Source of the DNA: Sipunculus nudus
Lineage: Eukaryota > Annelida > Sipuncula > Golfingiida > Sipunculidae
Assembly (NCBI GenBank): GCA_026874595.1
Contig: CM049309.1
Coordinates: 68,554,926-68,618,925, forward strand
Direction of reading: 5' to 3'
DNA: 64,000 bases
Shown here: piece by piece, positions 45,741-57,236 of the stretch
Numbering within the stretch: the stretch's first letter is position 1
How the letters are laid out: each line of letters starts with the position of its first letter
Position numbers and translations under genes: made by a program
Notes under the pieces: generated by a model
What the model saw: only the letters and a program-made list of their open reading frames with translations
What the model was told of the DNA's origin: nothing
Database searches by the model: none

Positions 45741-46830
45741 ATATATATTTATTTATTTATTTCAATATATTTATACAGGGTAGCCTGTTCAGTAATACAG
45801 TCTGTTCTTCCACAGGGCCCTGTAACCTTAAACATGATATAAATACCTGGTACAAAGATTATAAAATATACAGTATGCATATGTAACACAATATATGAAT
45901 CATCAAAGATACATGTACATAAATATTATATACACGACAAATAAGTCAGTCATGATATGCTACAATACATTAAACGCTACAATAGGTAAAATTCACTTTA
46001 TACGTGAACAACATAGTCGTACATAAAATTTCGTAATACATTCAAAGGGTAATGTATGTAAGAAAATGAGTAAAATGCACAATAATCATAAAAACTCGTG
46101 TAGACGCGGTTATAAAAGAATCCGAATAATAAAGACGGGTATTGACGATGCATATTAGGAAATAACATTGTCTTTAGGTTGTAATACTAAGACTTTAAAA
46201 GAAACGCTTTGGTCTTATGTTTAAAAGTATTTAAAGATTTTATAGATCTGATCTCGTATGGTAAGGTATTCCATACCGAAGGGCCTCTGTATAAGAAGCT
46301 ATTTTTGAAGAATTCATTTTTCGGTTTTGGCAATGACAGAAGGCCACTTTCAGCGGATCTGGTAGAATGATCATGCGTATCACTGACCCATATGAACTGT
46401 TTTGGATTATGGATATTCATTTGATTGACATATTTATGCATCAGGATACATATGAAATATTCACAGCGTTTAGAGACTGTTAGCCATTGTAGCTGTTGTA
46501 TCAGAGTGGCACTTGGGATTTCATGATCATAGCAGCTGGTAACAATACGTGCTGCACGATTTTGAATTTTTTGCAGTTTTCTGTGGCAAATTGAGGATTT
46601 CGTTTTGCCCCATACACTTATGGCATAGTCGATATGTGGCTGGATCTTGGTATTATAGACTGTTATTAATGTATTTATGGATAGTACTTTACTAAGGCGG
46701 TGTAACAGTGCTAAGTTTGGTGACAACTTTTTACATAGGGTAGTTTCATGTGAGAACCTTGATAAATTAGAATCAATAGTTACACCTAATAGTTTGGTTT
46801 CCGATGATTCTTGGAAATATATATATATGC
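45741..46830 (-). mobile_element. 5'-truncated LINE with AAAT tail
   Basis: The minus-strand element holds only the last part of a LINE frame, a short 3' UTR with the phrase AACAGGCTACCCTGTATAAA, and an (AAATA)n tail at the low-coordinate end. The 5' end is cut in a TA tract, as usual for incomplete reverse transcription. It lies inside one unit of a duplicated AT-rich segment (see findings). Confidence 0.8.
46187..46815 (-). pseudogene. C-terminal LINE reverse transcriptase remnant
   Basis: Open from 46815 to 46187. Begins ETKLLGVTIDSNLSRF, the thumb-region motif of LINE RTs. Continues with IQPHIDYAISVWG and LQKIQNRAARIVT, then HDHSTRSA and GPSVWNTLPYEIR, the usual C-terminal signature of jockey/CR1-like LINEs. 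Fingers, palm and endonuclease are absent. No frame breaks in what remains, so the insertion may be fairly recent. Confidence 0.9.
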
Positions 46831-46910
46831 CCTAAAAAAGTGTATTTTGAACAATTGTTACAGCTTTTTAAACGTAATTCAAGGTATTACATGTTAACAG
46901 TTGTAACTGA

Positions 46911-46954
<44 letters not shown>

Positions 46955-46957
<3 letters not shown>

Positions 46958-47795
46958 TGGTGGGAGTCGGTTCCTTTTTCATAGTCGATCATCGGTTTGA
47001 GCAAACCGACTGATGATCGATTATTCATCGATCCTGTGTTTCCCCGGCAGGTATTCTCCTCTCGCGCACGAGTGTAACGATCCTTCCACGTATAAAGACA
47101 ATCAGACTAATTTAAAGATCAAATTTAACGACGGGTAATATCTTTCATTGTGGAAATTAAGAGCGTCTAAGAATGTTAGGCCTATAGATGGGCTGTTTTT
47201 CTATCACATGAAGTCAGATTTTACGGGCCCAGGTGCGCTTGGGGCAGATCATCCAAAAAAAATTGCAGACTAGTCCAAAATAAAATTCCAGCTGAAATCC
47301 AAATATTCGACCGGCCGGGTTAGCCCCAACAAAGATTTTTTTTAAGGACGGCCTAAACAACGGCACCTGACATCCGTTGAATAGAATGTTTCTAAGAGAA
47401 TCTCGCAAAATTGGCATAGACCTTGAGAATTTATGGAGCATTTCAACGCCTTCCCGCCCAATTTTGCAGTCTACATCTCGTAAGAAAACTCTCCGCTAAT
47501 TCTGCAGCTCCCTGCGAGTTCACAAATAATAAGTTTAATAAGTCCTCCGTTCTGGCATCTATATACCGTGTCATACTCAGTTTTATATGGAAGTTATTTG
47601 GAAACCCAGACTCATTATATAAAGCGCGGAATGTGGTAAAAAAATGAAAAATAAATATTGCCTATAACATAAAGGCATTCTGGAAAGAATACAATCATTA
47701 TTATGATGTAATCGATAGTTGCCTTTGGTAATCGAGCGCTTGAAAGTGGCAGGAAACCGACTGACTTTCGATAAAACTGGATGATCGGCCCACCA

Positions 47796-47798
<3 letters not shown>
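46955..47798. mobile_element. hAT-like non-autonomous element, copy 2 (844 bp)
   Basis: Ends TAGTGGTGGGAGTCGG and CCACCACTA, inserted in a TA tract so that the flanks read ATATATAT on both sides. Interior is more diverged than copies 1 and 3. Confidence 0.8.

Positions 47799-47850
<52 letters not shown>
47799..47850. repeat. (TA)n microsatellite
   Basis: TA tract continuing the one split by the hAT-like insertion. Confidence 0.95.
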
Positions 47851-47853
<3 letters not shown>

Positions 47854-48311
47854 TTGTAAAAGTGAATTTTGAACAATTGTTACAGCTTATTAAACGTCAT
47901 TGAATAATAATATGGGCCTACATATATCTTTTAGATAAACACTTTTCACTATACCACCACACTCAGCAAGCTCGCCCACAAACACGGGAATATCGAATCC
48001 TTCGTGTTTCGTACGCTTGTTCTGTGTTACGAAAGCGTTGAGGGTCTAATGATACTAGTATATAGTAGAACCAAAGAGAAAACAAAATAACATATTTTAA
48101 TTATATACCTGATCAGAAAGTAACAGAAGTAAGAGAAAACAGAAGTAAGCGTTGTAGTGAAAAAGCTCTATGGTAAGGGTGGTAAAGACCTGCTAGTAAA
48201 ACGCACACAGACGCGGATATGTTAGTTCCGACCCTCCCATCGCATGTGGAATTTATCCATTGTTTTACACAATATTTACACTATATACATGTATCTATAT
48301 ATGTGTGTATA

Positions 48312-49009
48312 GGTTCGAGTACGAGTACTTGACAGTAAACCGAGTACAAATACGAATACAAGTACAGGCATGCTCTCATGTACTCGATACAAGTACAAGT
48401 ACTCATGGTTTGAGTTTATTTCCTTGAAAGTACTTAACAAATCTTTTATTACCGATTACTTTAATTTTTTTTTTGTTCTGTATCAATACAACAATGTACA
48501 CAATGTTTATCATTCATTACATTAAAAAAAACTGTATTTTCTGACCATAAAATCAAAATAAACTCTTGCAGAAGTCCACGATTTTTTAATACATCCATGT
48601 TTTATGTATCATTCTATCATTATTTACAGAATATAGATCTCTGAGAATTTGCTCATATTAAGTGAAACTTTAACCCTGTTAACCGAGTTCTGAGGATTGG
48701 ATCTCAAGTAAATATTTTAAAGTTTAATTTAAGAAGCAGGTTATAATATTTGATAAATATATATAAATTAGGCCTATTATGTTCATACCAGGTGGGAAAT
48801 AAGTAACCGAATTTAATTTCAAATGCATAAATTTGTTTTTTTAGTGCATATGCAAATTAATACTGTATTATAGTTACTTTACTACAAGTAAAATCTGCAA
48901 CAATTTTAGAAAGTACTTAAAATGTACTCATGAGTACTTGAATACGAGTGCAAGTACACAGAAAAATGTATTTAAGTACCAGTACTGAGTACTTGTACTC
49001 GCCCAAACC
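48312..49009. mobile_element. TIR element with GAGTACTTG motifs, about 700 bp
   Basis: Left end GGTTCGAGTACGAGTACTTG and right end (reverse complement) GGTTTGGGCGAGTACAAGTA, with many GAGTAC/GTACTC repeats in both subterminal regions. A clean target duplication is obscured by neighbouring TA tracts. Interior AT-rich, no coding. Confidence 0.6.
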
Positions 49010-49011
49010 CA

Positions 49012-49015
<4 letters not shown>

Positions 49016-49091
<76 letters not shown>
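49016..49091. repeat. (TA)n microsatellite
   Basis: Interrupted once by AC. Confidence 0.95.
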
Positions 49092-49092
<1 letters not shown>

Positions 49093-49477
49093 GGATTTTA
49101 CTGGATTATCCCAGTTAAATATGGAGAATCAACCATTCCACCCTCTTAAGACAAAGTGAAAATACACGGAATATATCGGTATACTTGTCTGCGTAATAAT
49201 AACCGATTCTCTGCAGGCCTGGAACACTTAGAAAATGGAAAGGGTCGAAGTTTTAGATTTGAAAACGCGTTTTGAATTTTATATACTAATTTAAAAATGC
49301 TTATTGTAATTCTTCTTAATTGCAGTTAATACTGTTACACAGTCGTCTTTTGATACTCCTGATTTGGGTCACTTGAGTTTTTAGGCAACTTTAACATCCT
49401 AAATTTCAAGGAGTAATAGTCATTTGCAGCCCTTGATAACCGAGTAAAATATGTTCTGTAGGCCTATGGGCTCTGGC
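49092..49477. other. Unannotated stretch
   Basis: Nothing recognised. Confidence 0.5.
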
Positions 49478-50396
49478 TAGTGGTGGGAGTCGGTTTCTTT
49501 TTCATAATCGATCATCGGTTTAGGCAAACCGATCGATGATCGATTATTAATCGGTTCAGACAAATTTAAAGAAATATGCAATTATATTTGAAACTTTACT
49601 CTCTTAACCCAACCCGTATGTCTTAGTAATTCTTCCTTATGAAAAGAAGTCTTTTCCTTTTTATAATAGGAATATTTTCCTATTATTACTAAGCTATGCT
49701 ATTAAAAGTTTCATTTTTATTAATTATAATAATCAAGAATTAAACCACAGTCCAGGACATCTACTTGCTGGCCCTCAAGAATACTTCGGCGAATCATTTA
49801 AACTTTACCACCAGCAAGGACTTTCATTTTATAACAATTATGACGACTGCCGACATGCATACTGGTTTCAAAGGCCCGCCAGGAAAATTACAGACCTCAA
49901 TAATTGTTGGTAAAAATTTAAAAAAATTAATTGAAAGCTTAATATATATAATTACTTATGCGGCAGCGGCACCTGACATCAGTTGAAGTGATTATTTCTA
50001 AGAGAATCTCACAAAATTGGCATAGACCTGGAGAATTATGGAGCATTTTAACGCCATATCGCCCATATTTTGCAATGAACATCTCGTTAGAATACTCTCC
50101 GTTAATTCTGCAGCTCCCTGCCAGCTCATAGAGGTTTAAAAATCCTCCGTTCTCTCATCTACCGTGTCATACTCAGTTAGATACGGAGATTATTTTGGAA
50201 CATAGCCTTATTATATGAAGCGCGGAATGTTGTAAAATATGGAAGAATAATTTTGTCTATAACATAAAGACATTCCGAAAAAAAAAAAACAATCATGAGT
50301 ATGATGTAATTGATAGTTGCCTTTGGTAATCGAGCGCTTGAAAGTGGCAGCAAATCGACTGACTTTCGAAAAAACTCGATGATCTGCCCACCACTA
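49478..50396. mobile_element. hAT-like non-autonomous element, copy 3 (919 bp)
   Basis: Begins TAGTGGTGGGAGTCGG and ends CCACCACTA with a perfect 8-bp target duplication GCTCTGGC on each side (49470-49477 and 50397-50404). This copy fixes the family boundaries and superfamily type. Its right end lies only about 100 bp ahead of the TATA box of the CUB gene. Confidence 0.88.
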
Positions 50397-50493
50397 GCTC
50401 TGGCCTAGCTTCACGAAAAACACCTATCAGTGATGGTTGATGACGCATATTACTGTGCCCTGTCATTTATAATGTTGTCACATGTTATACAGG

Positions 50494-50501
50494 TATAAAA
50501 G
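50494..50501 (+). promoter_or_regulatory. TATA box of the CUB-domain gene
   Basis: TATAAAAG, a consensus TATA box, about 30 bp ahead of a plausible start near 50524, and followed by a non-coding exon with a good donor. Confidence 0.6.
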
Positions 50502-50523
50502 CGTCTCTGTCTATTTTTCGTAG

Positions 50524-50596
50524 CTGGCAGAATTAGCTCCTTTTCTTGGACACGCTTTCTTTGTTATCAGTGACGATTATACCTCTCCAGCCAAAG
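50524..50596 (+). other. Inferred non-coding first exon of the CUB-domain gene
   Basis: From the predicted start about 30 bp after the TATA box to the donor AAAG|GTAGAA. No ATG-led frame of note; it would be 5' UTR spliced to the exon beginning at 51013. Confidence 0.45.
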
Positions 50597-51012
50597 GTAG
50601 AAGGTGAAAATTAATGTTAATTATAGTATTTTTTTGCGGCAATGGTTTCTCTGGTGCGTCATGTGAAATATACATTCAGGCGCAAGCAGACGACACGCGC
50701 GGGTGAAATGTACATGATGACTTCACTCATTCACAGATGACATGTGCCGGTTAAAACTTGCGCCAGTTTTATATATTTTTTTTTATTTCGTCTGTTTTGG
50801 TTTGGCTGTGACTCTGATTTTATTGCCGAACAATGAATCTTATCATAAGTACTTTTTTAGTTATACTTTTTTAACTTTTAGGTTTTAAGCTCCACTTTTA
50901 AAGGTTTACTTTTTAATTTCCACTTTTAAACTTTACTTTACCTTTTTTTAAGTTTTACTATTTATATTTTACTTTTTATATTTTACACTTTGAGTTATAT
51001 TTTAACTTTCAG

Positions 51013-51109
51013 ACTTGGTCCATGATGCATGCATCCCAATATTTTATTGTCTTCCTCCTTGCCGTAGTGTTGAGTCTTGGTGGAACGCAGCTTGTGCCAG
51101 CGAAAACAC
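51013..51109 (+). CDS. Signal-peptide exon of a secreted CUB-domain protein
   Basis: Acceptor TTTTAACTTTCAG at 51012, ATG at 51022 after 9 nt of 5' UTR, donor CAC|GTGAGT after 51109. Coding part 51022-51109 encodes 29 residues: a short N-terminus, a hydrophobic core FIVFLLAVVLSLGG and a likely cleavage region around TQLVPAKT. It ends with 1 nt (phase 1), joining in frame with the CUB exon at 51727. A second ATG follows the first directly. The protein should enter the secretory pathway. Confidence 0.75.
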
Positions 51110-51451
51110 GTGAGTGTTGTTATTCTATTGAAATTAATTTTATATTAAATAAAATTAATATGTTTAATAAATATATATATATGTGTGTGTGTGCTCATCT
51201 CCAAGACCGCTATCGGTGGTGCATGTATAAAAAAAATATCGATGCAAGTAACAGTATACTTTTAAAACTCCATTCATTGCATCTAATGTTAAGTTTTAAT
51301 ATATAGTTCACGACATTTTCAGAGATATTAGCTTTTTAGTCTCATCGGATTGGTCATACTCTTGGGAATTTTTTTCTTCTGTTATATTATAACACACGTA
51401 CAGTTGCTTCAAACTTTATCTAATCATAAATATCTCAGGATATCATATCAA

Positions 51452-51452
<1 letters not shown>

Positions 51453-51526
<74 letters not shown>
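51453..51526. repeat. (TC)n(TA)n compound microsatellite
   Basis: In the intron between the signal-peptide and CUB exons. Confidence 0.97.
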
Positions 51527-51529
<3 letters not shown>

Positions 51530-51726
51530 CACTTCATTGTGCATGTGACCAATGACCAATGAGTCATTCTAATTATCAAATTTAGCCAATGCTTGTTTCC
51601 TGCATTAAAGCTTCATGAAGCTAACTTTTTTTTAATAAAGCAGTCATATGTGCATGAAACTTTTAATTATGCATGAAAAATTACACCATTATTACAAATA
51701 ACTATTTCGATTGTCTTTTTTTTCAG

Positions 51727-52218
51727 CAACTCTGTACTTTCCACATATGTGCCAGAGACTGAATTTTTTAGGATTTTACGGTATAAATTTGGTTTCCCAG
51801 TCGACGGATACATACGCAGCCAACTATCAGTGTATTGTCACCGTGACTCTCTCTAGAAATTACTACGCCAACCTGACATTCACGAGATTTGAGCTTGAAC
51901 CTCCATCAAATGGCGTATGTAATGACTACTTGCAAATATACCAGGGCAGGAGTGCCGATGGGCCTCAGATAACGGGTCAAGTCTGCGGTTCCGTTCCTCC
52001 CTTCCACAATTTCATAGCCAATACCTCGGAGATCACAGTCATATTCAAAACAAACCATGTCAATGAACGTCAAGGGTTTCGTCTGGAGATAAGGCGTGCG
52101 CAGAAATTGCACAATAGCGGAGGATCTTCCGGTTTAAGCGGTGGTTCGTCCGGAGGTTCCGGTGTGACCATGCCTTACGGCGGTGGAGGCGTTTATAATA
52201 CTGCAGCCAGCCCACTAG
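51727..52218 (+). CDS. CUB-domain exon of the secreted protein
   Basis: Acceptor with a long T-run (TTTTTTTTTCAG) and canonical donor CTAG|GTGAGT; 492 bp, phase 1-1. It encodes one CUB domain with the family's four cysteines, at HMCQ, YQCIV, GVCNDYLQIYQG and GQVCGS, the aromatic/acid core motif NDYLQIYQG, and a closing VIFKTN...GFRLEIRR strand. CUB domains bind proteins or calcium outside cells. It is followed by a Gly/Ser-rich linker (SGGSSGLSGGSSGGSG) and PYGGGGVYNTAASPLG. A single CUB exon with equal phases is the classic unit of exon shuffling. Confidence 0.9.
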
Positions 52219-52670
52219 GTGAGTTCATGAAGCATAATTTTCATGATACACTGAACCCTCGAATCACTTTAACTGATCCATGCATCCACGTGCTTTATTT
52301 TTATATATTCTTACATTTTATAAATACAAAATCATTTTTACAAGGATTTTTGTTTATGTTTGAAGAGTACTATAAATATCACATTCTGTAGAACTCATGG
52401 AAACGAGGTGGCGAATCTCGTTAACAGGCCATTCCCCAAAATGGCTAAAAACTTTTTTTGTCTCGCATACGGACAGTCATGTGTGAACAAAACTTTTAAT
52501 CGGCCGGAAAAAAGGAATTATTGACAATTATCAGAACTCTTTGGATAAAAGTGCCTGTCGATGTCATGAATATGCACCAGGTCTACGACATGGACTTGAT
52601 TTAATCGGTTTTCCTTTAATTGTTGCCAATGAAAAATAAGTAGATAATCCCTTGAACGTTTTTTATTGTG

Positions 52671-52820
52671 CAGGCGCGGATCCAGGATTATTTGCACGTG
52701 GGGGGGGGGGGGGGGGGTAGTGTCAACGCTAGTGTAGATAAACATAGGGCGATTATTATTCCGAGCAGTCTAAATTTGGTCGAGATTCCCCCCCCCCCCC
52801 CCCCCCCGGATCCGCGCCTG
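52671..52820. mobile_element. GCGGATCC element (150 bp) with perfect 13-bp TIRs
   Basis: Ends CAGGCGCGGATCC and its exact reverse complement, flanked by TTGTG on both sides. A run of about 18 G follows the left end and a similar C-run precedes the right end, so the element can fold nearly end to end. Lies in the last intron of the CUB gene. Confidence 0.8.
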
Positions 52821-53435
52821 TTGTGTCAACCGAAATGAACGCTTTTCTCGAATAGCCTTTGCATATCAAACTCGCATGTGGTTGTTTTCTGTTGGTCCCC
52901 TTTAATTTCACCTATACGGGGTTTAGTCCATTATACATACTAATATATTCAATTGTCCATTTTAATAAAGAAACATCCTATAATGTCCACATAAGAAATG
53001 AAACCAACGAATCATATAATGCCAATATTTTGTGGTAGTAAATTTACAAGCGAGTGGCAATGCTCTGAGCTAATAAACAGTTACCGGTCTGAAAGGTCAA
53101 CTATCGGTAAGCATACCTTATTCATGGCAACGTACACTGAGGAATTCATTTAGCTGTAAACCCCCGACAATTGAAACCATTCACACCTATGACTTTGTAT
53201 GCAATTTAATAAGAAGAAAGAAACAAACACTCAACAAAGTACGCATATATACACAACCACTTAATACACTGTAAAATACCACCTCATAGTGAACATGGGA
53301 TGCACTGTTCGCATGTCCGACGTGTCAAACTGCGACTTAACACAAATGTCACAGTAGGTGTTCAGTAGTAACAGATGAGAGGAGGTACAGGTATTTAATA
53401 TTTACTCAGATTCGAGTGGGCTTTATGTATTTCAG

Positions 53436-53512
53436 AGGCGACGCCTTGGACAAAGTGGACAACTGTTACTCTTTTATTGGCATCTAGGCTGTCTGACTCT
53501 CTCAGCAGATGA
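53436..53512 (+). CDS. Candidate terminal exon of the CUB-domain gene
   Basis: Acceptor TTATGTATTTCAG at 53435. The 2 leading nucleotides complete the codon left by the CUB exon, then ATPWTKWTTVTLLLASRLSD leads to a TGA at 53510-53512. An AATAAA lies about 240 bp downstream. With this exon the whole protein would be 218 residues. Support is phase, acceptor and poly(A) signal only; a different last exon is possible. The tail is mildly hydrophobic but not a convincing GPI signal or membrane segment. Confidence 0.4.
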
Positions 53513-53752
53513 AACGGCGACCACTGTTTCCATGGCATTTCGGGTCAAAGGCTTGTGAAGTCATGACACCCTGTTCTAGCTTCTGGTGGCACGGTTGGTA
53601 AGGCCACAAAAATGAATAAATTGTTCCATGAACTCTGGGACCATACATATTTGGAGCCAGTGATTTGTTTTCTTTTATATGTAACTGGCATAGAAAAATA
53701 TAGTTCACATGTTGCAGCTTGTAGGAAGGATAATGTTGGCCAATGTCAAAAT

Positions 53753-53758
53753 AATAAA
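53753..53758 (+). terminator. Candidate poly(A) signal of the CUB-domain gene
   Basis: AATAAA downstream of the candidate stop at 53512, followed by T-rich DNA. Confidence 0.35.
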
Positions 53759-53775
53759 GTATTGCATATATGAAG

Positions 53776-55685
53776 AAAACAAATTTATTAAGTTTACAAT
53801 TATATCTTTATAAATGAAAATTTACATGATTGATACTCAGCAATTAGCAATGTTAATACCTAGGACTTATTGCTTATTATTCAAAGTCTCCCTAAATGGA
53901 TATGTAAAAACAGGAGTGACAATTCCGTATAATTTTCTTGGTGTGCCTAAATGATTCATGAGGCACCCAGGGACCGCTTCAGAGAGGAGCTACCAAATCA
54001 TATCTTTACTTGAGCGAAAACGTTTACTTACTTACAACGCCAATGACGAGTACATATTTCCACTCAGTTTATAATTGACAAGAGGCGTTGGTGTTTTGCC
54101 AGTGTTAGCTGGTTTAGATCAAGCGGTGAGTGATTGGATACGTGGCCCCTCCCTGTTGCCATGGAGTCATGTGCATTTATCAATCTTCGGTCAGGAATTC
54201 AGTTTCATGCGTGATTTATGTAACCTTACAACTCCACCCTAACAGTATATGGCTACGCCTGCCTTTTTATAGATTGTTTTTTTATGGAGGTTAACACTTT
54301 CTTTGTGATTTTTCCTTCGTTACTTTGAATATAAACTACTTAATTATTATAGCCCCGTACGAAAACTTTTAATTTTCTTTTTTTAAAGAATTCCTTTGGT
54401 GGAGGTAGCCGCCTCCATTTTTTTATGCTTGATTAAATATAAGTGATATGTACATCTGCAGAATTCTATTGCGGTTTCGGACTACGTGACACGTGGTAAT
54501 TCCGGTGTCAACCACACTCGGTGTATACACTGAATGCGGGTCCTGGGTGTGTGTTATCCACCTAAGAATCTCCTTTATGATTGAGACAGAGCGCTCACCC
54601 TGGGTTGGGACCGACAGTGTGAAGGTTAAGTAAACCTATTCCACGTGCGTTTGTGTGAATGAAGGATTTCATCTAGTCCCAGGCTTTGCCCTGATTTGAT
54701 TGGGTGGTACACATGTGATATCATGGACTGAATTTTATCAACAACTCAGATCTAGTAATGCATATTGTTTTTATTCTCTGCTAAAATTTTGGGACCGACA
54801 CTGGCAGAAACACTGTGTTTTTACTGAGATCTAGAATTTTTGGTCACAGGGGATTTCCCAGTGTGTGACGTCACTGCCGTGATTACATTGCTCATAGATG
54901 TGACAATAGTGAACAAATCACACAACCTCATGTTTTTAGTAGGAAAATATATGCAAAAAATGTTTTCCTCCAGGAATTGGGCTCATTATATGTACTATCT
55001 ATATTAATATTTTTTTTTTATAACCAGTTATGTTATATGATAATATAATGAGATTTGGAATACGTTTGCTAGACCTGAAATCTCACTGCCTCGGCCGAGA
55101 TACGAAATCATGACCTCCTTTGAGCCCGGAGCTCTATCCCAAGACGATGGACGTCGGTCGTTACGCGTGCCTTAAAGAATAAGAAACCGGCACACATTTG
55201 TATTATTCATGAGCAAGTTTTCATTTAAAATCGATATATTATCCCGGTTTTCGTTCCTCATGATTTTACATCTATCTTTCGCTCATGAATTTTCCAGTTA
55301 CTCGTACATAAATAAATAGGACCACTTGCAAAATGCTCTAAATAATGTTATCTGTTCATACTTTGTTTGTATTGAAGAAAGGGATACGAAACAAGTATTG
55401 TGAGATTTTTCTCACTAGTTATTTCTAGACTGCTGTCTTCCGGTGACATGTTTGTCTTTGTATGTGTATGTGTGTGTTTAAATGCTGTTTTTTTATTGCG
55501 TCCTATTCATCAGAAGATTTTGTGGCCATGTGGTTTTACATATCTACTTTAACATTTCATCTGTCAGACACCGCATGATGTCAATTTATACAAATATGGG
55601 TGCATTGTTAATGATTGTATTGATAGGCCAGATTAGTGTAATAACTAACCTAACCGGCAAGTATGGTAACACGAATTCTGTGATA

Positions 55686-55687
<2 letters not shown>
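53776..55687. other. Intergenic stretch with a possible tRNA-like relic
   Basis: No exon supported. On the minus strand at about 55070-55155, GGATAGAGCTCCGGGCTCAA followed by GGAGGTCATGATTTCG resembles the tRNA-derived head of a SINE; boxes are too degraded for a firm call. Confidence 0.35.
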
Positions 55688-55733
<46 letters not shown>

Positions 55734-55746
55734 TCATCATCATCAT
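55688..55746. repeat. (TA)n then (TCA)n microsatellite
   Basis: TA tract followed by about five ATC/TCA units. Confidence 0.95.
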
Positions 55747-56639
55747 AAATCATGAGTGATATATTAATAATTAAAATATCAATTGCATACTGTATTGATG
55801 TTTTATAATAAAAATGTTAAATGTTACTTGACACCTTGTACACTGTTCTTAATTTGTTGATATTTGATGTAGATTGCTATTATCGGGAACTTAAAACTGC
55901 GTCATTTTTTTTAATTGAACAACGTTAAAATATCATATAAAACATTAAGCTGACAACGTACGCCGAAAGTTCTGATTCAGTAGCAAAGGAATGTGTAAAT
56001 TCAGATCCATCAATCAATACTTGGACAGCACTAATTGCTGTACCGGTAAGTCAAACCAGCAGTCAGCTGCGTGGACATATACAGCTATCTTGTAAACTTA
56101 AACCGTTAGAGAGTTCAGTGTATCAAGTATAAATCTATATATACTTTGTGGGGTGTTTATGAATTTAAAATGACATCACCTCATGATCTACATGCAGCTA
56201 CGCTGTCACTTAAAACCTCACCTCAACCAGACCATTCGTTAGATAGTTTTGTGTACATTCTCTCAACACCTTATACCTGTGCGAGAAAATTCCCTTATAA
56301 CTGATATATTGGTAATCACTCCCCCCCCCCCCCCCTCCACATGTTTGTTGAATTTCTGACCGCATGAATACAAGAACACGATACACGGGTTACTGGGAAA
56401 CTTGAACGCGACACGGGACAAGTAACCATGGAGATGGAATTATACTTTGGTTTGTGAGTTCACATGTTTATTTTGTAGCCTAATGTTAAGATTACCACAA
56501 TATCCATGCAGTACGATGGATGACCAGGGCTGTACATTTCCCAGTATAACTTGTGTCTCGACTCAAGTGGGCATTTAAGTCAAATATGAATGCCTACTGA
56601 GACGTGTATACATGTTTAATTTTGTTACTTAACAAAATA
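55747..56639. other. Unannotated stretch
   Basis: Nothing recognised apart from a C-run at about 56320-56336. Confidence 0.5.
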
Positions 56640-57236
56640 GTGCGGCGGCTAATGGGAAAATTGTGCAAATTGTGATAAAAGTACCAAATTTGGTACAGTT
56701 GTAGTATTGTACACTGGCTTTCGTTTAAGAAATAGTTCCATGAAATATTCATGGTATTTCAGGGGTGAATCTTGCAATTACTTTGGGGGAACCGATAAAT
56801 AAATTAAATAATTGATAAATAATGTCTAATCTAAAAGTGTTCGATCAAGGCCTTTATTTTGCAGTACATGGAATACAGAAGTCTGCTGATGCTAAAACTT
56901 TACGTTCAAGTGAAGTTAATTCAGTTTAACAAGCGACCAGATTAATGGAGCAGGATGTATTTATTTATCAAGTATTGTGCAGAACTAACGCGATTTAACA
57001 CGCCTTTTTAATTTTTTTAACATGTATTTATATCGCAAACATGTTCCATGTTAATTATAACAAACGTAGGCTTACCATTAATTGAATAATTCACTTAATA
57101 AAGGGTATGGTGACAGCATGAATTATTACATGGATATAATTATAACTATTTATTTTTGTCAATCAGCCTACTAGAGCGCAAGTTATTTATTCAGTAAAAT
57201 GTTCGGAACTCTGCCTATCTACTTTTCCTGTTTATA

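Noticed and set aside
52518-52745. 75-codon minus-strand frame with a proline run
   Set aside because: The proline run is the G-run of the GCGGATCC element; the remainder is intron of the CUB gene.
53502-53708. 68-codon minus-strand frame
   Set aside because: Antisense to the candidate 3' end of the CUB gene and without splice or domain support.
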